NCBI GenBank assembly: GCA_003158415.1
Contig: PMJA01000119.1
Span: 1 to 9,354 of the forward strand
Direction of reading: 5' to 3'
DNA: 9,354 nucleotides
DNA from: Methylobacter sp.
Lineage (GTDB): Bacteria > Pseudomonadota > Gammaproteobacteria > Methylococcales > Methylomonadaceae
The notes below the pieces were generated by a model. The model saw nothing but the letters and a program-made list of their open reading frames with translations. It had not been told where the DNA came from and did not search any database. Of this stretch, positions 1-6,804 are shown one piece after another; position 1 is the first letter of the stretch; each line of letters starts with the position of its first letter. The translations under genes were made by a program, and so were the position numbers.

Positions 1-42
1 AGAGTTTTAATGCGATTGCCCTGTGATCCAATGTTCATAAGG

Positions 43-70
43 TTGACAAGCCTCGTAATAGGCCTATAAT
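43..70 (+). promoter_or_regulatory. Consensus sigma-70 promoter
   Basis: TTGACA at 43-48 and TATAAT at 65-70 both match the consensus exactly, with a 16-base spacer. Transcription would start near position 77 and run right. The spacer contains a short dyad, GCCT at 50-53 and AGGC at 60-63, which might bind a repressor. A perfect pair of hexamers with a 16-base spacer is typical of stable-RNA or tightly repressed promoters. No clear product follows: the first candidate ORF begins over 220 bases downstream. A small RNA is possible. Confidence 0.6.
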
Positions 71-303
71 CGAAACGGCTAGAAAAATATGATTTCACCT
101 TGTTTACCAACTCGATGTTCCTTCTGTAGTTCCTCGTTCTGTTCGTCAATTAGTAATTTTCAAATTTACCAGCCTTGTTAAAGTCTTATAATGGGTTTCA
201 TTGTAGACCGTATTAACAAGCTTTAATAAAGCTAACTGACTTTGGCCGGTGGCTTTAACCCTGTTTATCGTAATACTATCCCATTTTTGACAAAAAGAGA
301 CGC

Positions 304-447
304 ATGACCCCTTCAAGTAATTACAGCGCTTATTTTCAAGCACAACTTCAAGTTATCCCCCCAAAAATAGTCCACCAGCCTGCTAAAGAAAAATCTAAAG
401 TGGTTATCCGATACAAGCGTAATTGGACAAAAGAGCAGACAGTGTAA
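304..447 (+). CDS. Possible small protein, 47 aa
   Basis: A 47-codon frame that is not recognised. It starts at ATG 304 with a weak purine stretch (AAGAGA) just upstream and ends in TAA at 445-447. The predicted peptide is basic in its C-terminal half (VVIRYKRNWTKEQ) and proline-rich in the middle (VIPPKIVHQPAKEK). There is no signal peptide or membrane segment. In its favour: a consensus promoter lies upstream on the same strand, and a perfect 8-bp-arm hairpin starts at its last codons. Against it: the long leader, weak ribosome site and small size. It could equally be a remnant of a larger gene or chance. Confidence 0.25.
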   Translation: MTPSSNYSAYFQAQLQVIPPKIVHQPAKEKSKVVIRYKRNWTKEQTV

Positions 448-467
448 AAAATTGGAAGCTTTTTACA
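443..467. terminator. AT-rich hairpin, possible bidirectional terminator
   Basis: TGTAAAAA (443-450) and TTTTTACA (460-467) are perfect inverted repeats around a 9-base loop, so each strand has an A-run before and a U-run within the 3' arm. The stop codon of the 304-447 frame lies in the left arm. It could end transcription from the promoter at 43-70, and on the other strand the ABC operon ending at 574. The stem has only two G:C pairs, so it would be weak. Confidence 0.4.
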
Positions 468-573
468 TCGGGGCGTGTTTGAAACAATAGAGACACACAC
501 TCCGCTTTGTGGAGATCCAGTTAATAGGCTTCAATGTGTAACGAATTTGAAAGTGGATTTGCCAAAGACACCA

Positions 574-1491
574 TTACTCTCTAAAAAAAAGCTTTTCTTC
601 CAGGGTCTTGCCGTGGCTCAACTGCCGATATTGCCACTGATTAGCTTGGAGACACTGCATCAGCTGTAGATCCATACTGGGTTGCAGTTCAGCATTGTAG
701 GCGACGACAAATTCATTTTTTTGTGGGTTAGTGACCTGTAAGATACCTTCTAACGCCTCCAGTTTAGCAGTCACTTCCAGTGCCGGGCAGGATTCCATTT
801 GCAGAGTAATAAACTGGGTGGCAGACTGTTGTTCATTAATGTGTATCTTCTCTGTCTGCAATACACCATTTTCCAACAGTAATATGCACTGGCACAGCCG
901 ATCAAGTTCAGCCAAGTCGTGGGAGCTGATGATAAAGGTTGTCGCTGACGATTGTTCCGCAATAATGGACAGCACTGTTCGGACATTCACAGGATCAAGT
1001 CCGGCGGTGGGTTCATCCAGTAATACCAGAGTCGGTTTGCCGATCAATGCTTGGGCAATCGCCGCCCGTTTAGCCATGCCATGACTCAGCACCCCCGGTT
1101 TTTCATGAGCGGCCTCTGTGAGTGATAATGCCTCTAAAACCCTGCTTGCTTCCTGGATTGCCGGTTGTGTAGTGAATCCTTGTAGACGAGCATAATAAAC
1201 CAGTTGCTCAATTAGCGTAAAACTCGGGTCTAGTCTGGCGTCCTGCGGTAAAGCAGAAACCTTACCAATGAGTTGTGCTGCACCGGGTGGGTGACCGAAC
1301 AACCTGACAGAGCCGGAAGTGGGGCGTAAAAAACCTGACAATATACTAAGCAAGGAGGTTTTTCCGGCCCCATTGGGGCCGACCAAACCGATAGGCTCAC
1401 CCGCATCCAGTTCAAAGTTGATGTCGTTCAGCGCGACCTTGCCCGAATAAACGTGGTTAAGCTGTTGGCATTGAATGATTGGTGAGCTCAT
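574..1491 (-). CDS. ABC transporter ATP-binding protein (ABC-2 exporter type)
   Basis: Predicted 305-aa cytoplasmic ATPase that would drive export together with the permease encoded just upstream. Seen in the sequence: Walker A GPNGAGKTS (38-46), Q-loop Gln83 (LPQDARL), signature LSHGMAKR (135-142), Walker B LVLLDEP (155-161) with D-loop AGLDP, and H-loop His191 (SSHDL). The signature has His where LSGG usually has its first Gly; such changes occur in CcmA/NosF-like ATPases. About 85 residues follow the H-loop region, the accessory C-terminal domain common in this group. Start: ATG at 1489-1491 overlaps the permease stop as ATGA. The frame is open 30 codons further upstream, but those codons lie inside the permease gene and do not resemble an ATPase. 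The transported substrate cannot be told. Confidence 0.9.
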   Translation of the reverse strand: MSSPIIQCQQLNHVYSGKVALNDINFELDAGEPIGLVGPNGAGKTSLLSILSGFLRPTSGSVRLFGHPPGAAQLIGKVSALPQDARLDPSFTLIEQLVYYARLQGFTTQPAIQEASRVLEALSLTEAAHEKPGVLSHGMAKRAAIAQALIGKPTLVLLDEPTAGLDPVNVRTVLSIIAEQSSATTFIISSHDLAELDRLCQCILLLENGVLQTEKIHINEQQSATQFITLQMESCPALEVTAKLEALEGILQVTNPQKNEFVVAYNAELQPSMDLQLMQCLQANQWQYRQLSHGKTLEEKLFFRE

Positions 1492-2309
1492 AGCGCTTGC
1501 CTTGCCATTATCCAGCGCCCAAAGGCTAACAAAATAAGGCTTTGTAAAAGGGGAACATAAGCCAATTGCAGCGTTTGCCATCCTGACAGTTGCGCCAGAT
1601 CGGATAATTGATAGCCGGGGATCAGCAATTTAAGAAAATCGAGTCCAGGCACGTAGTAAGACAAACCATTAATCATACCGGCCATAAATGTCCAGATCAG
1701 AATAGCCCAGAGGGTCGCTTGTCGAGCAGATTTAACCTGAGCGGATAAAGCCGCCATCATGGCGGTAAAGGGTAGAACAATTAAGACTAAATTAACGATG
1801 AGAGCGAACAAGTCTGGCAATGCAGAGGAAAAAAGCGACGTATCACGATTCAGAACAAGAGCCAGGGTGCTGAAGGCGGCGGCACCAATCAACAGTGTCT
1901 GAATGATCATAACGCCTGTAAACCGGCCAAAGAATACCCGGTCGCGACTACTGCGCATCACAATAAAACGTAAGGTGCCTCGCTCCCGATCAGAGCAGGT
2001 TTGATCAGCTGCAAGCGTGATACTCAAAATTGGGAAGAGCATTAGCGCAAGATGCCAAAACACATCGAATTCAGAAATTGGCCAATGCTGTATTGATCCA
2101 AAACCGATAAAATCAAAAAAACTGAAGTGTTGGTGTAAGCTATTTCCCTGCACCACTAATCCAGCAGCAAAGCGAAGCGGATACAGTAGAATAAAATACC
2201 AAATGACCGCAAAGGTGATCAGAGACAGTAAGCCTTTTCGGGTTGCAAAGCCTCTTTTTATTTCAAACTGACAAATGAGTAAGAGGTGATTGAAAAAACC
2301 TGGCTGCAT
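1488..2309 (-). CDS. ABC-2 type transporter permease
   Basis: Predicted 273-aa inner-membrane protein and first gene of a two-gene operon. Six hydrophobic segments are visible, at about 27-45, 84-101, 130-152, 168-190, 199-217 and 247-264. This is the usual ABC-2 layout of six helices. After helix 2 comes a charged cytoplasmic segment, CSDRERGTLRF (105-115), which matches the ExxxGTL-type coupling region of NosY-like permeases. Start chosen: ATG at 2307-2309, where the typical N-terminus begins (MQPGFFNHLLL). The frame stays open to a TTG at 2402, but that extension is not membrane-like. No strong ribosome site was seen for either start. The stop TGA overlaps the ATPase start by four bases, which implies coupled translation. 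No third, periplasmic component is nearby, so this is most likely an exporter. Confidence 0.85.
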   Translation of the reverse strand: MQPGFFNHLLLICQFEIKRGFATRKGLLSLITFAVIWYFILLYPLRFAAGLVVQGNSLHQHFSFFDFIGFGSIQHWPISEFDVFWHLALMLFPILSITLAADQTCSDRERGTLRFIVMRSSRDRVFFGRFTGVMIIQTLLIGAAAFSTLALVLNRDTSLFSSALPDLFALIVNLVLIVLPFTAMMAALSAQVKSARQATLWAILIWTFMAGMINGLSYYVPGLDFLKLLIPGYQLSDLAQLSGWQTLQLAYVPLLQSLILLAFGRWIMARQAL

Positions 2310-2630
2310 TGTTTTAGTTTCTATAAGTAGTCTAGTGTTTACCGTTATCGGCAATTTAACCCATTTTACCTGGATTACGCCATTTAGCTGTAAATTAACC
2401 AAACAGAGGCACTTTCCTGAAGGCCTTATCGTTTATCGACAGCCTAACACCCGCGTAATTCGAAGGCAGCGAAACGCATGAAATCGTGTTACGTCCGGAC
2501 ACAAGTAAATATTCCCTCAGGAAAACATAGGTGATACTATAGCGATTCACTATAATAGTGGATCTAAACTTATTGCCTGGGGTCTGTATCAGGAAAAAAA
2601 AATTACTACTTAATTTTACAGAGGATATTT
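2310..2630. other. Divergent intergenic region
   Basis: This 321-base gap separates the leftward ABC operon from the rightward MOSC gene. It must hold promoters for both. On the MOSC side there is a clear TATAAT and a palindrome (annotated separately). On the ABC side no convincing -35/-10 pair was found. The short frames here have no recognisable content. Confidence 0.5.
2531..2560 (+). promoter_or_regulatory. MOSC gene promoter with overlapping operator-like palindrome
   Basis: TATAAT at 2551-2556 is a perfect -10 box; no good -35 is visible at 16-18 bases spacing (AGGTGA, TAGGTG), which suggests an activated or weak promoter. The -10 lies inside a perfect 13-base palindrome, CACTAT-A-ATAGTG (2548-2560). 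ACTATA is also directly repeated at 2536-2541 and 2549-2554, 13 bases apart, and GTGA (2531-2534) pairs with TCAC (2547-2550). ATAGCGATTC (2539-2548) recurs upstream of the marR gene. A repressor bound here would block RNA polymerase. Regulation by the nearby MarR protein is inferred. Confidence 0.55.
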
Positions 2631-3476
2631 ATGTCTGTTTCAACGCTATCTTTGGCTTCGCTTTGGCGTTACCCTGTCAAATCTATGATGGGAGAGGAGT
2701 TAAACTCCGCTATTATTACCAACAATGGAGTATTGGGGGATCGGTCGTATGCTTTGCTGGATTTGGAAACCGATAAGGTCGTAAGCGCCAAGAATCCTAA
2801 AAAATGGCCGGAAATTTTTTCTTTCCATGCTCGTTATATTGAAGCACCTGTTTTAGAAAAGGAAATTCCTCCTGTTTGGATCACTTTACCAGACGGTAAC
2901 ATAATTAGAAGCGATCAGCCTGATGCAGAACAGTTGTTGTCTATTGCCTTAAAGCGTACCATCAGTCTGAGAAACAAAGCAGCACAGCATGCCAGTCTTG
3001 AACAATATTGGCCTGAATATGAGGGTGAAAGCACAGAAATTAGCGATGAAACTATCTCCGTAGCGGCCGATGAAGGTAGTTTTTTTGATTATGCCAGCTT
3101 GCACATACTGACAACAGCAAGCCTAGCACAGTTACAGCAGCTTTATCCTAGTGGTCGTATGGACGTGCGACGTTTTCGTCCAAATTTGGTCATTGCAACC
3201 TCTCCCGAGCAAACTGGTTTTGTTGAAAACGACTGGGTTGGAAAAACCCTTATCATTGACGGTGTGAAGTTGTTGGTTACAGACCCCTGTCCACGTTGTG
3301 TAATGCCGACTTTGGCACAGGGTGACTTGGCTAAAGATGCTAAAATTTTGCGTACTATTTCAGAAAATACCGTACTTGTACCCTTTGCCGGTAAAGCCTT
3401 ACCTTCAATTGGTGTTTATGCAAAGGTGATTCAACCTGGTGTAATACGTCGCGGCAGTACGGTTGTGATTGAATAA
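2631..3476 (+). CDS. MOSC domain protein, YcbX/mARC-like
   Basis: Predicted 281-aa soluble protein. The N-terminal MOSC_N beta-barrel begins with LWRYPVKSMMGEEL (11-24), a hallmark of the family. The MOSC domain follows, with DVRRFRPNLVI (178-188) and the cysteine motif DPCPRCVMPT (218-227; Cys220, Cys223). Family knowledge: one of these cysteines ligates molybdenum or carries sulfur, and relatives (mARC, YcbX, YiiM) reduce N-hydroxylated compounds. Here there is no C-terminal 2Fe-2S ferredoxin domain as in E. coli YcbX, so a separate electron donor would be needed. The start ATG is well supported by AGAGGA about 5 bases upstream. The gene converges on marR and is preceded by an operator-like promoter. 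Family assignment is secure; the substrate is unknown. Confidence 0.9.
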   Translation: MSVSTLSLASLWRYPVKSMMGEELNSAIITNNGVLGDRSYALLDLETDKVVSAKNPKKWPEIFSFHARYIEAPVLEKEIPPVWITLPDGNIIRSDQPDAEQLLSIALKRTISLRNKAAQHASLEQYWPEYEGESTEISDETISVAADEGSFFDYASLHILTTASLAQLQQLYPSGRMDVRRFRPNLVIATSPEQTGFVENDWVGKTLIIDGVKLLVTDPCPRCVMPTLAQGDLAKDAKILRTISENTVLVPFAGKALPSIGVYAKVIQPGVIRRGSTVVIE

Positions 3477-3482
3477 TTGGAC

Positions 3483-3527
3483 TTGATTGTATTGTCATTT
3501 TTATAAACATGGAATGACAATAGTCAA
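3483..3527. terminator. Hairpin between convergent genes
   Basis: TATTGTCATT (3490-3499) and AATGACAATA (3513-3522) are perfect 10-bp arms around a 13-base AT-rich loop. TTGA (3483-3486) and TCAA (3524-3527) extend the stem beyond a small bulge. It lies between the MOSC stop (3476) and the marR stop (3524-3526), just where a shared bidirectional terminator is expected. There is no clean U-run after either arm, so it may act as an RNA 3'-end stabiliser rather than a classical intrinsic terminator. Confidence 0.55.
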
Positions 3528-4078
3528 CTAAGGCTATGCTCTTGACATATTTTTTCACTATCCCTTTGGCTAAGTTGTTCTTTGGTTAGCGCGCAAACAA
3601 ATCCATCTGATGTTACAGTGAAATATTTACACGTTTTACAAAGCCCAAATGATTGTGACTTATTAGCTTTTTGGAGTGCAGCTAGGGCATTAACAAACAC
3701 ATTTTCTTGGTTATTATTTTCTTTAAATATTGCCGATGCCTGACTGTATAAATCTACCGGACTGGCTTTATTCAAAAGCGTGTCACCTTCAGTTAGAAGA
3801 CTAAGATGCACCATACGCTTGTCATTTACATCGGCTGTTTTTTTAATATACCCTTTTTTTTCCAGCAGAAATAAGGTTTGGGAAACTGTACCACGAGTCA
3901 TGCCCAAGTAATTAGCAAGTGCTGCCGGTGTGTCGCTATAGCGGTTGCAGCGAGATAAATAATCCATTACCTGCAAATGAACCGGCTGCAAACCTAATTC
4001 CGTACACTTTCTACGTTCTTCAGACCGAATCAATGCAGACATTCGTTCTATCAAATCAAATACATCAATTTTTTCCAT
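3524..4078 (-). CDS. MarR-family regulator with C-terminal four-cysteine motif
   Basis: Predicted 184-aa DNA-binding regulator. A MarR winged helix-turn-helix spans about 30-100: PAALANYLGMTRGTVSQTLFLLEKKGYI (51-78) is the helix-turn-helix, and the wing is TADVNDKRMVHLSLLTEGD (81-99), with the D-x-R-type wing residues Asp86-Lys-Arg88. An extra tail carries Cys147-x2-Cys150, Cys162 and Cys178, with His181 near the end (ICQEH). This spacing could hold Zn or an Fe-S cluster, or form disulfides; classical MarR proteins of about 145 aa lack it. AGGA lies only two bases before the ATG, so the ribosome site is poorly spaced. The gene diverges from the acylase and converges on the MOSC gene. A dyad and a TATAAT upstream suggest autoregulation. 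The ligand is unknown. Confidence 0.85.
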   Translation of the reverse strand: MEKIDVFDLIERMSALIRSEERRKCTELGLQPVHLQVMDYLSRCNRYSDTPAALANYLGMTRGTVSQTLFLLEKKGYIKKTADVNDKRMVHLSLLTEGDTLLNKASPVDLYSQASAIFKENNNQENVFVNALAALQKANKSQSFGLCKTCKYFTVTSDGFVCALTKEQLSQRDSEKICQEHSLS

Positions 4079-4225
4079 AGTCCTATATCAATATCTGACA
4101 ATATAATTTAGAATCGCTATTATATGCAATTAAAAGTCTTTTTACGACAGTTGTTTTAACGCAATTAACTCGAACATGTAAAATCAGACCGCAGAATCAG
4201 TCTCCCATTCTTTACAAACAAGATT
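4079..4225. other. marR/acylase divergent intergenic region
   Basis: 147 bases of AT-rich DNA with the marR promoter/dyad at the left. GCAATTAA is directly repeated at 4126-4133 and 4161-4168, 35 bases apart. TTAAAA (4130-4135) and TTTTAA (4154-4159) are inverted. No convincing acylase promoter was found; TAAAAT at 4179-4184 is the best -10 candidate and lacks a matching -35. Confidence 0.4.
4101..4125 (-). promoter_or_regulatory. marR promoter and operator-like dyad
   Basis: On the minus strand TATAAT (4119-4124) is a good -10 about 40 bases before the marR start; no clear -35 is seen. The region is flanked by a 7-bp inverted repeat, ATATAAT (4101-4107) and ATTATAT (4119-4125), with 11 bases between. 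Inside lies GAATCGCTAT (4111-4120), the reverse complement of the string ATAGCGATTC found at 2539-2548 before the MOSC gene. A regulator bound here could also affect the divergent acylase gene. Confidence 0.5.
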
Positions 4226-6583
4226 ATGCAAGTAAAACGTGTTATTTCGGTGTTGATGGTTGTTATTGTGTTGGGTGCGGGCGTTATTTTTTGGGTGCTG
4301 ACGGCCTCCTTACCGAAAGAAGAGGGTGAAATTTCGCTGCCCGGTTTGGGCGCTGAGGCTACGGTTCATAGCGATTCTTTGGGTATCCCGTCTATTCTCA
4401 CAGAGAATCGTGAAGATGCTTTTCGTCTTTTGGGTTTTTTGCATGCACGCGACCGCTTGTTTCAAATGGAATTAATGCGCCGTAAGAGCACAGGTCGACT
4501 TGCAGAAATCTTTGGATCAAAGGCTATTGATCTGGATAAGGGTCAACGTGATTACCAGTTTGAAAAAACAGCCAAAAATATAGTTTCTGCCTTGCCCTCT
4601 AACCAGAAACAAGTTTTAGATGCTTATGTGGCAGGTGTAAACGCCTTTATTTACCAGACTAAAATGTTGCCGCCTGAGTTTATAGCGCTTAATTTTCGTC
4701 CAGAACCTTGGCGTGCAGAAGACAGTATTCTGGTTGCTCTCGGCATGTTTCAAACCCTTAATGGTCAAGAACAGGACGAGCGCATGGTGACTGTCATGGA
4801 AAAAGCGCTGCCGAAATCGTTGGTGGCGTTTTTGACTCCGGATACCGATGTCTATGCCACCGTACTGTTAGGTGGATCGGATTCGCACCGTCCGGCACAG
4901 CCTATTCCCGTTAGCGCCTTTGCCGCTTTGAATGCGCAACCAAGCAAATTGGCGAAGGGTTCTGTTGATGTTGATAGCAGTATTGCCGGTTCAAATAATT
5001 GGGTAGTGGCCGGCACGAAGACTCCAGATGGACGAGCTATAGTCGCTAACGATATGCATTTGAGCTTGAATGCTCCGAATATTTGGTATCGCGCCGAGTT
5101 ACAATATGCCGGGCAATACCTGAATGGGGTCACCTTGCCAGGGTTGCCAATGCTGATTGTGGGCAGTAACAATAATGTCGCCTGGGGGTTTACCAATGTT
5201 ACCGCAGACTTACTGGATTTGATTACTCTCGACATTAATCCAGACAACGCTCAAGAATACTTGACCCCGCAAGGATGGCGCAGTTTTACCAAAAACTCAG
5301 CCATTATCAAGGTCAAAGACGGGGCTGATAGGCCTATAGAATTGCGCTCTACTGTTTGGGGGCCGGTCTCATCAAAACCGTTATTAGGCCATTCCGTGGC
5401 GATAAAATGGACGGCGCTGGAAACAGCGGCTGTCGATCTCGGTTTGCTTGATATGGATAAAGTGACTTCTGTTAAAGAAGCCATAACCGTAATTAATCAG
5501 GCTGGTGGCCCACCGCAAAATGTCGTTTTCGCTGATCGCGCCGGTCATATCGGCTGGACCTATATGGGACATTTTCCCAAGCGCAAAGGCTTTGACGGTA
5601 TGGCTAGCAGGTCTTGGGCAGATGCTTCGACGGCTTGGGATGGTTTTATTCCACCCGAGCAATTACCGCGTTTATTCGACCCTCCCGAAGGTTTTATCGT
5701 CACCGCTAATAACCGCACTCTGGGGCGTGATTATCCTTATGTCATTGCTCATAACTGGGCGTTAGGCTACCGCGCTCATCGCATCACCGAATTGCTACAA
5801 GGGTCGAACGGCATCACTGAACAGGATATGTTAGATATGCAACTCGATACGCGTAGTGAATTTTATGAGTTTTACCAGCAATTGGCTTTGCAGGAGTTAA
5901 CCGCAGTTAAGCGCAATGAGGACATAGATCATCAGAGCGAACAAATATTGCGGGCTTGGGACGGGTATATGCATATCGACAGCAAGGGAGCTGCGCTCTT
6001 AATGGCTTTTCGAACAAAATTAGCTGAAGCCCTATTTGCCAAAGTTGTCGCTCGCTGTAAACAATACGACCCAAATTTCAGTTATGCCTGGCGCGAGATG
6101 GAAACACCGTTGCGAGAACTTTTAACGCAACGCCCGAAAGGCGTTATTCCTACGCAGTATAATGACGACTGGCGGGTATTCATTTTGGAAACGTTGAATT
6201 CGGCGACAAAAGACTTGCAAAGCGATTATCCCGATATTGAGCTTGCACAACTGAATTGGGGAACGGTCAACCGGATTGCTCAATATCATCCTTTCAGCAA
6301 GAGTCTGCCGGTTCTTGGAGCATTTTTGGATATAGGAGACTTCGAAAGTTCGGGTTGCGCTAGTGTCTGCGTCAGAGTCATGTCAAAAGAAAACGGTGCT
6401 AGCGAAAGATTAGTACTGGCTCCCGCCCATCCCGAAAATGGCATACTGGAAATGCCTGGCGGTCAATCGGGTCATCCTTTTTCAAGGCACTACCGGGATC
6501 AACAAAAGTTTTGGCAGGAAGGTAAAGCTGTCCCTTTTATGCCCGGTAAAGTTTTACATACGTTACATTTCCAACCAACATGA
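4226..6583 (+). CDS. Penicillin/AHL acylase-family Ntn-hydrolase
   Basis: Predicted 785-aa amide hydrolase of the penicillin acylase superfamily, made as a precursor and self-cleaved. Residues 5-25 form one hydrophobic helix after a basic start (MQVKR), an export signal or membrane anchor, so the enzyme should act in the periplasm. The alpha region includes LGFLHARDRLFQMELMRR (68-85). Autocleavage is predicted between Gly255 and Ser256 (GSNNW), making Ser256 the N-terminal nucleophile of the beta chain. Family-typical beta motifs follow: VANDMHLSLNAPNIWY (273-288), TANNR (493-497, candidate oxyanion Asn), LNWGTVNRIAQYHP (676-689) and GGQSG (745-749). Length fits the family. Substrates in the family include penicillins, acyl-homoserine lactones and acylated peptides; which applies here cannot be read. 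No Shine-Dalgarno site is obvious before the ATG. It is divergent from marR. Confidence 0.92.
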   Translation: MQVKRVISVLMVVIVLGAGVIFWVLTASLPKEEGEISLPGLGAEATVHSDSLGIPSILTENREDAFRLLGFLHARDRLFQMELMRRKSTGRLAEIFGSKAIDLDKGQRDYQFEKTAKNIVSALPSNQKQVLDAYVAGVNAFIYQTKMLPPEFIALNFRPEPWRAEDSILVALGMFQTLNGQEQDERMVTVMEKALPKSLVAFLTPDTDVYATVLLGGSDSHRPAQPIPVSAFAALNAQPSKLAKGSVDVDSSIAGSNNWVVAGTKTPDGRAIVANDMHLSLNAPNIWYRAELQYAGQYLNGVTLPGLPMLIVGSNNNVAWGFTNVTADLLDLITLDINPDNAQEYLTPQGWRSFTKNSAIIKVKDGADRPIELRSTVWGPVSSKPLLGHSVAIKWTALETAAVDLGLLDMDKVTSVKEAITVINQAGGPPQNVVFADRAGHIGWTYMGHFPKRKGFDGMASRSWADASTAWDGFIPPEQLPRLFDPPEGFIVTANNRTLGRDYPYVIAHNWALGYRAHRITELLQGSNGITEQDMLDMQLDTRSEFYEFYQQLALQELTAVKRNEDIDHQSEQILRAWDGYMHIDSKGAALLMAFRTKLAEALFAKVVARCKQYDPNFSYAWREMETPLRELLTQRPKGVIPTQYNDDWRVFILETLNSATKDLQSDYPDIELAQLNWGTVNRIAQYHPFSKSLPVLGAFLDIGDFESSGCASVCVRVMSKENGASERLVLAPAHPENGILEMPGGQSGHPFSRHYRDQQKFWQEGKAVPFMPGKVLHTLHFQPT

Positions 6584-6653
6584 AATAACTATTTGTAATA
6601 GTCACATCAACGTTAAATTACTGCAAAACACACTTGAAGGGGTGCTCTAGATT

Positions 6654-6714
6654 GTTAGCTGATTTCCGTGACCGATAGCTAACGGCCACTATGCATAGTG
6701 GCTCAAAGCTATCG
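6654..6714 (+). repeat. Nested palindrome with alternative pairing
   Basis: GCCACTATG-CATAGTGGC (6685-6702) is a perfect 18-base palindrome. It is enclosed by CGATAGCT (6673-6680) and AGCTATCG (6707-6714), giving a 42-base dyad interrupted by a 4+4 internal loop. A second option exists: GTTAGCT (6654-6660) pairs with AGCTAAC (6677-6683), which overlaps the outer left arm, so the two folds exclude each other. It lies 70-130 bases after the acylase stop. It may stabilise or end the acylase transcript, or be an extragenic palindromic element. There is no U-run directly after it. Confidence 0.6.
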
Positions 6715-6787
6715 TTTCAGGAGCTCTTTTGGGTAAATTCCAACCATCAAGATAGGTGAACCCGTTCCCATTGGGCAAAGCCTAGCC

Positions 6788-6804
6788 AACCCTGTGGGTT
6801 TTAT
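6788..6804 (+). terminator. Weak hairpin plus U-run
   Basis: AACCC (6788-6792), a TGT loop and GGGTT (6796-6800) are followed by TTAT. The orientation suits rightward transcripts from the acylase gene, about 200 bases after its stop, and it meets the end of the leftward toxin remnant (stop at 6801-6803). The stem is only five pairs. Confidence 0.3.

Larger units (their letters stand above)
1..573. other. Gene-poor left flank
   Basis: No protein in this stretch could be recognised. It is AT-rich, and all six frames are broken into short pieces. It contains a strong-looking plus-strand promoter (43-70), a weaker TATAAT at 187-192 with TTTACC 16 bases upstream, a 47-codon ORF (304-447) and an AT-rich hairpin (443-467). 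A 65-codon minus-strand frame (146-343) has protein-like composition but no recognisable motif. The fragmented but partly protein-like frames could be decayed mobile-element sequence; nothing here proves that. No tRNA or rRNA was seen. Confidence 0.5.

Noticed and set aside
146..343. 65-codon minus-strand frame in the left flank
   Set aside because: Composition is protein-like, but there is no recognisable motif, no good ribosome site and no neighbouring gene to support it; kept only as a note on possible decayed sequence.
500..514. CTCC/GGAG hairpin after the ABC operon
   Set aside because: Only four base pairs with no U-run on the minus strand; too weak to call a terminator.
731..1084. 117-codon plus-strand frame opposite the ABC ATPase
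   Set aside because: Antisense to the Walker B/signature region of a clear ATPase; no independent evidence.
1492..1581. 30-codon N-terminal extension of the ATPase
   Set aside because: It lies wholly within the permease gene, and the ATGA-coupled start at 1491 gives the normal N-terminus.
3313..3335. TGGCAC followed by TTGG, resembling a sigma-54 promoter
   Set aside because: The spacing is wrong for -24/-12 elements and it lies inside the MOSC coding region.
4852..5662. Minus-strand frames of 77-131 codons inside the acylase gene
   Set aside because: They are antisense shadows of a well-supported gene with all family motifs on the plus strand.
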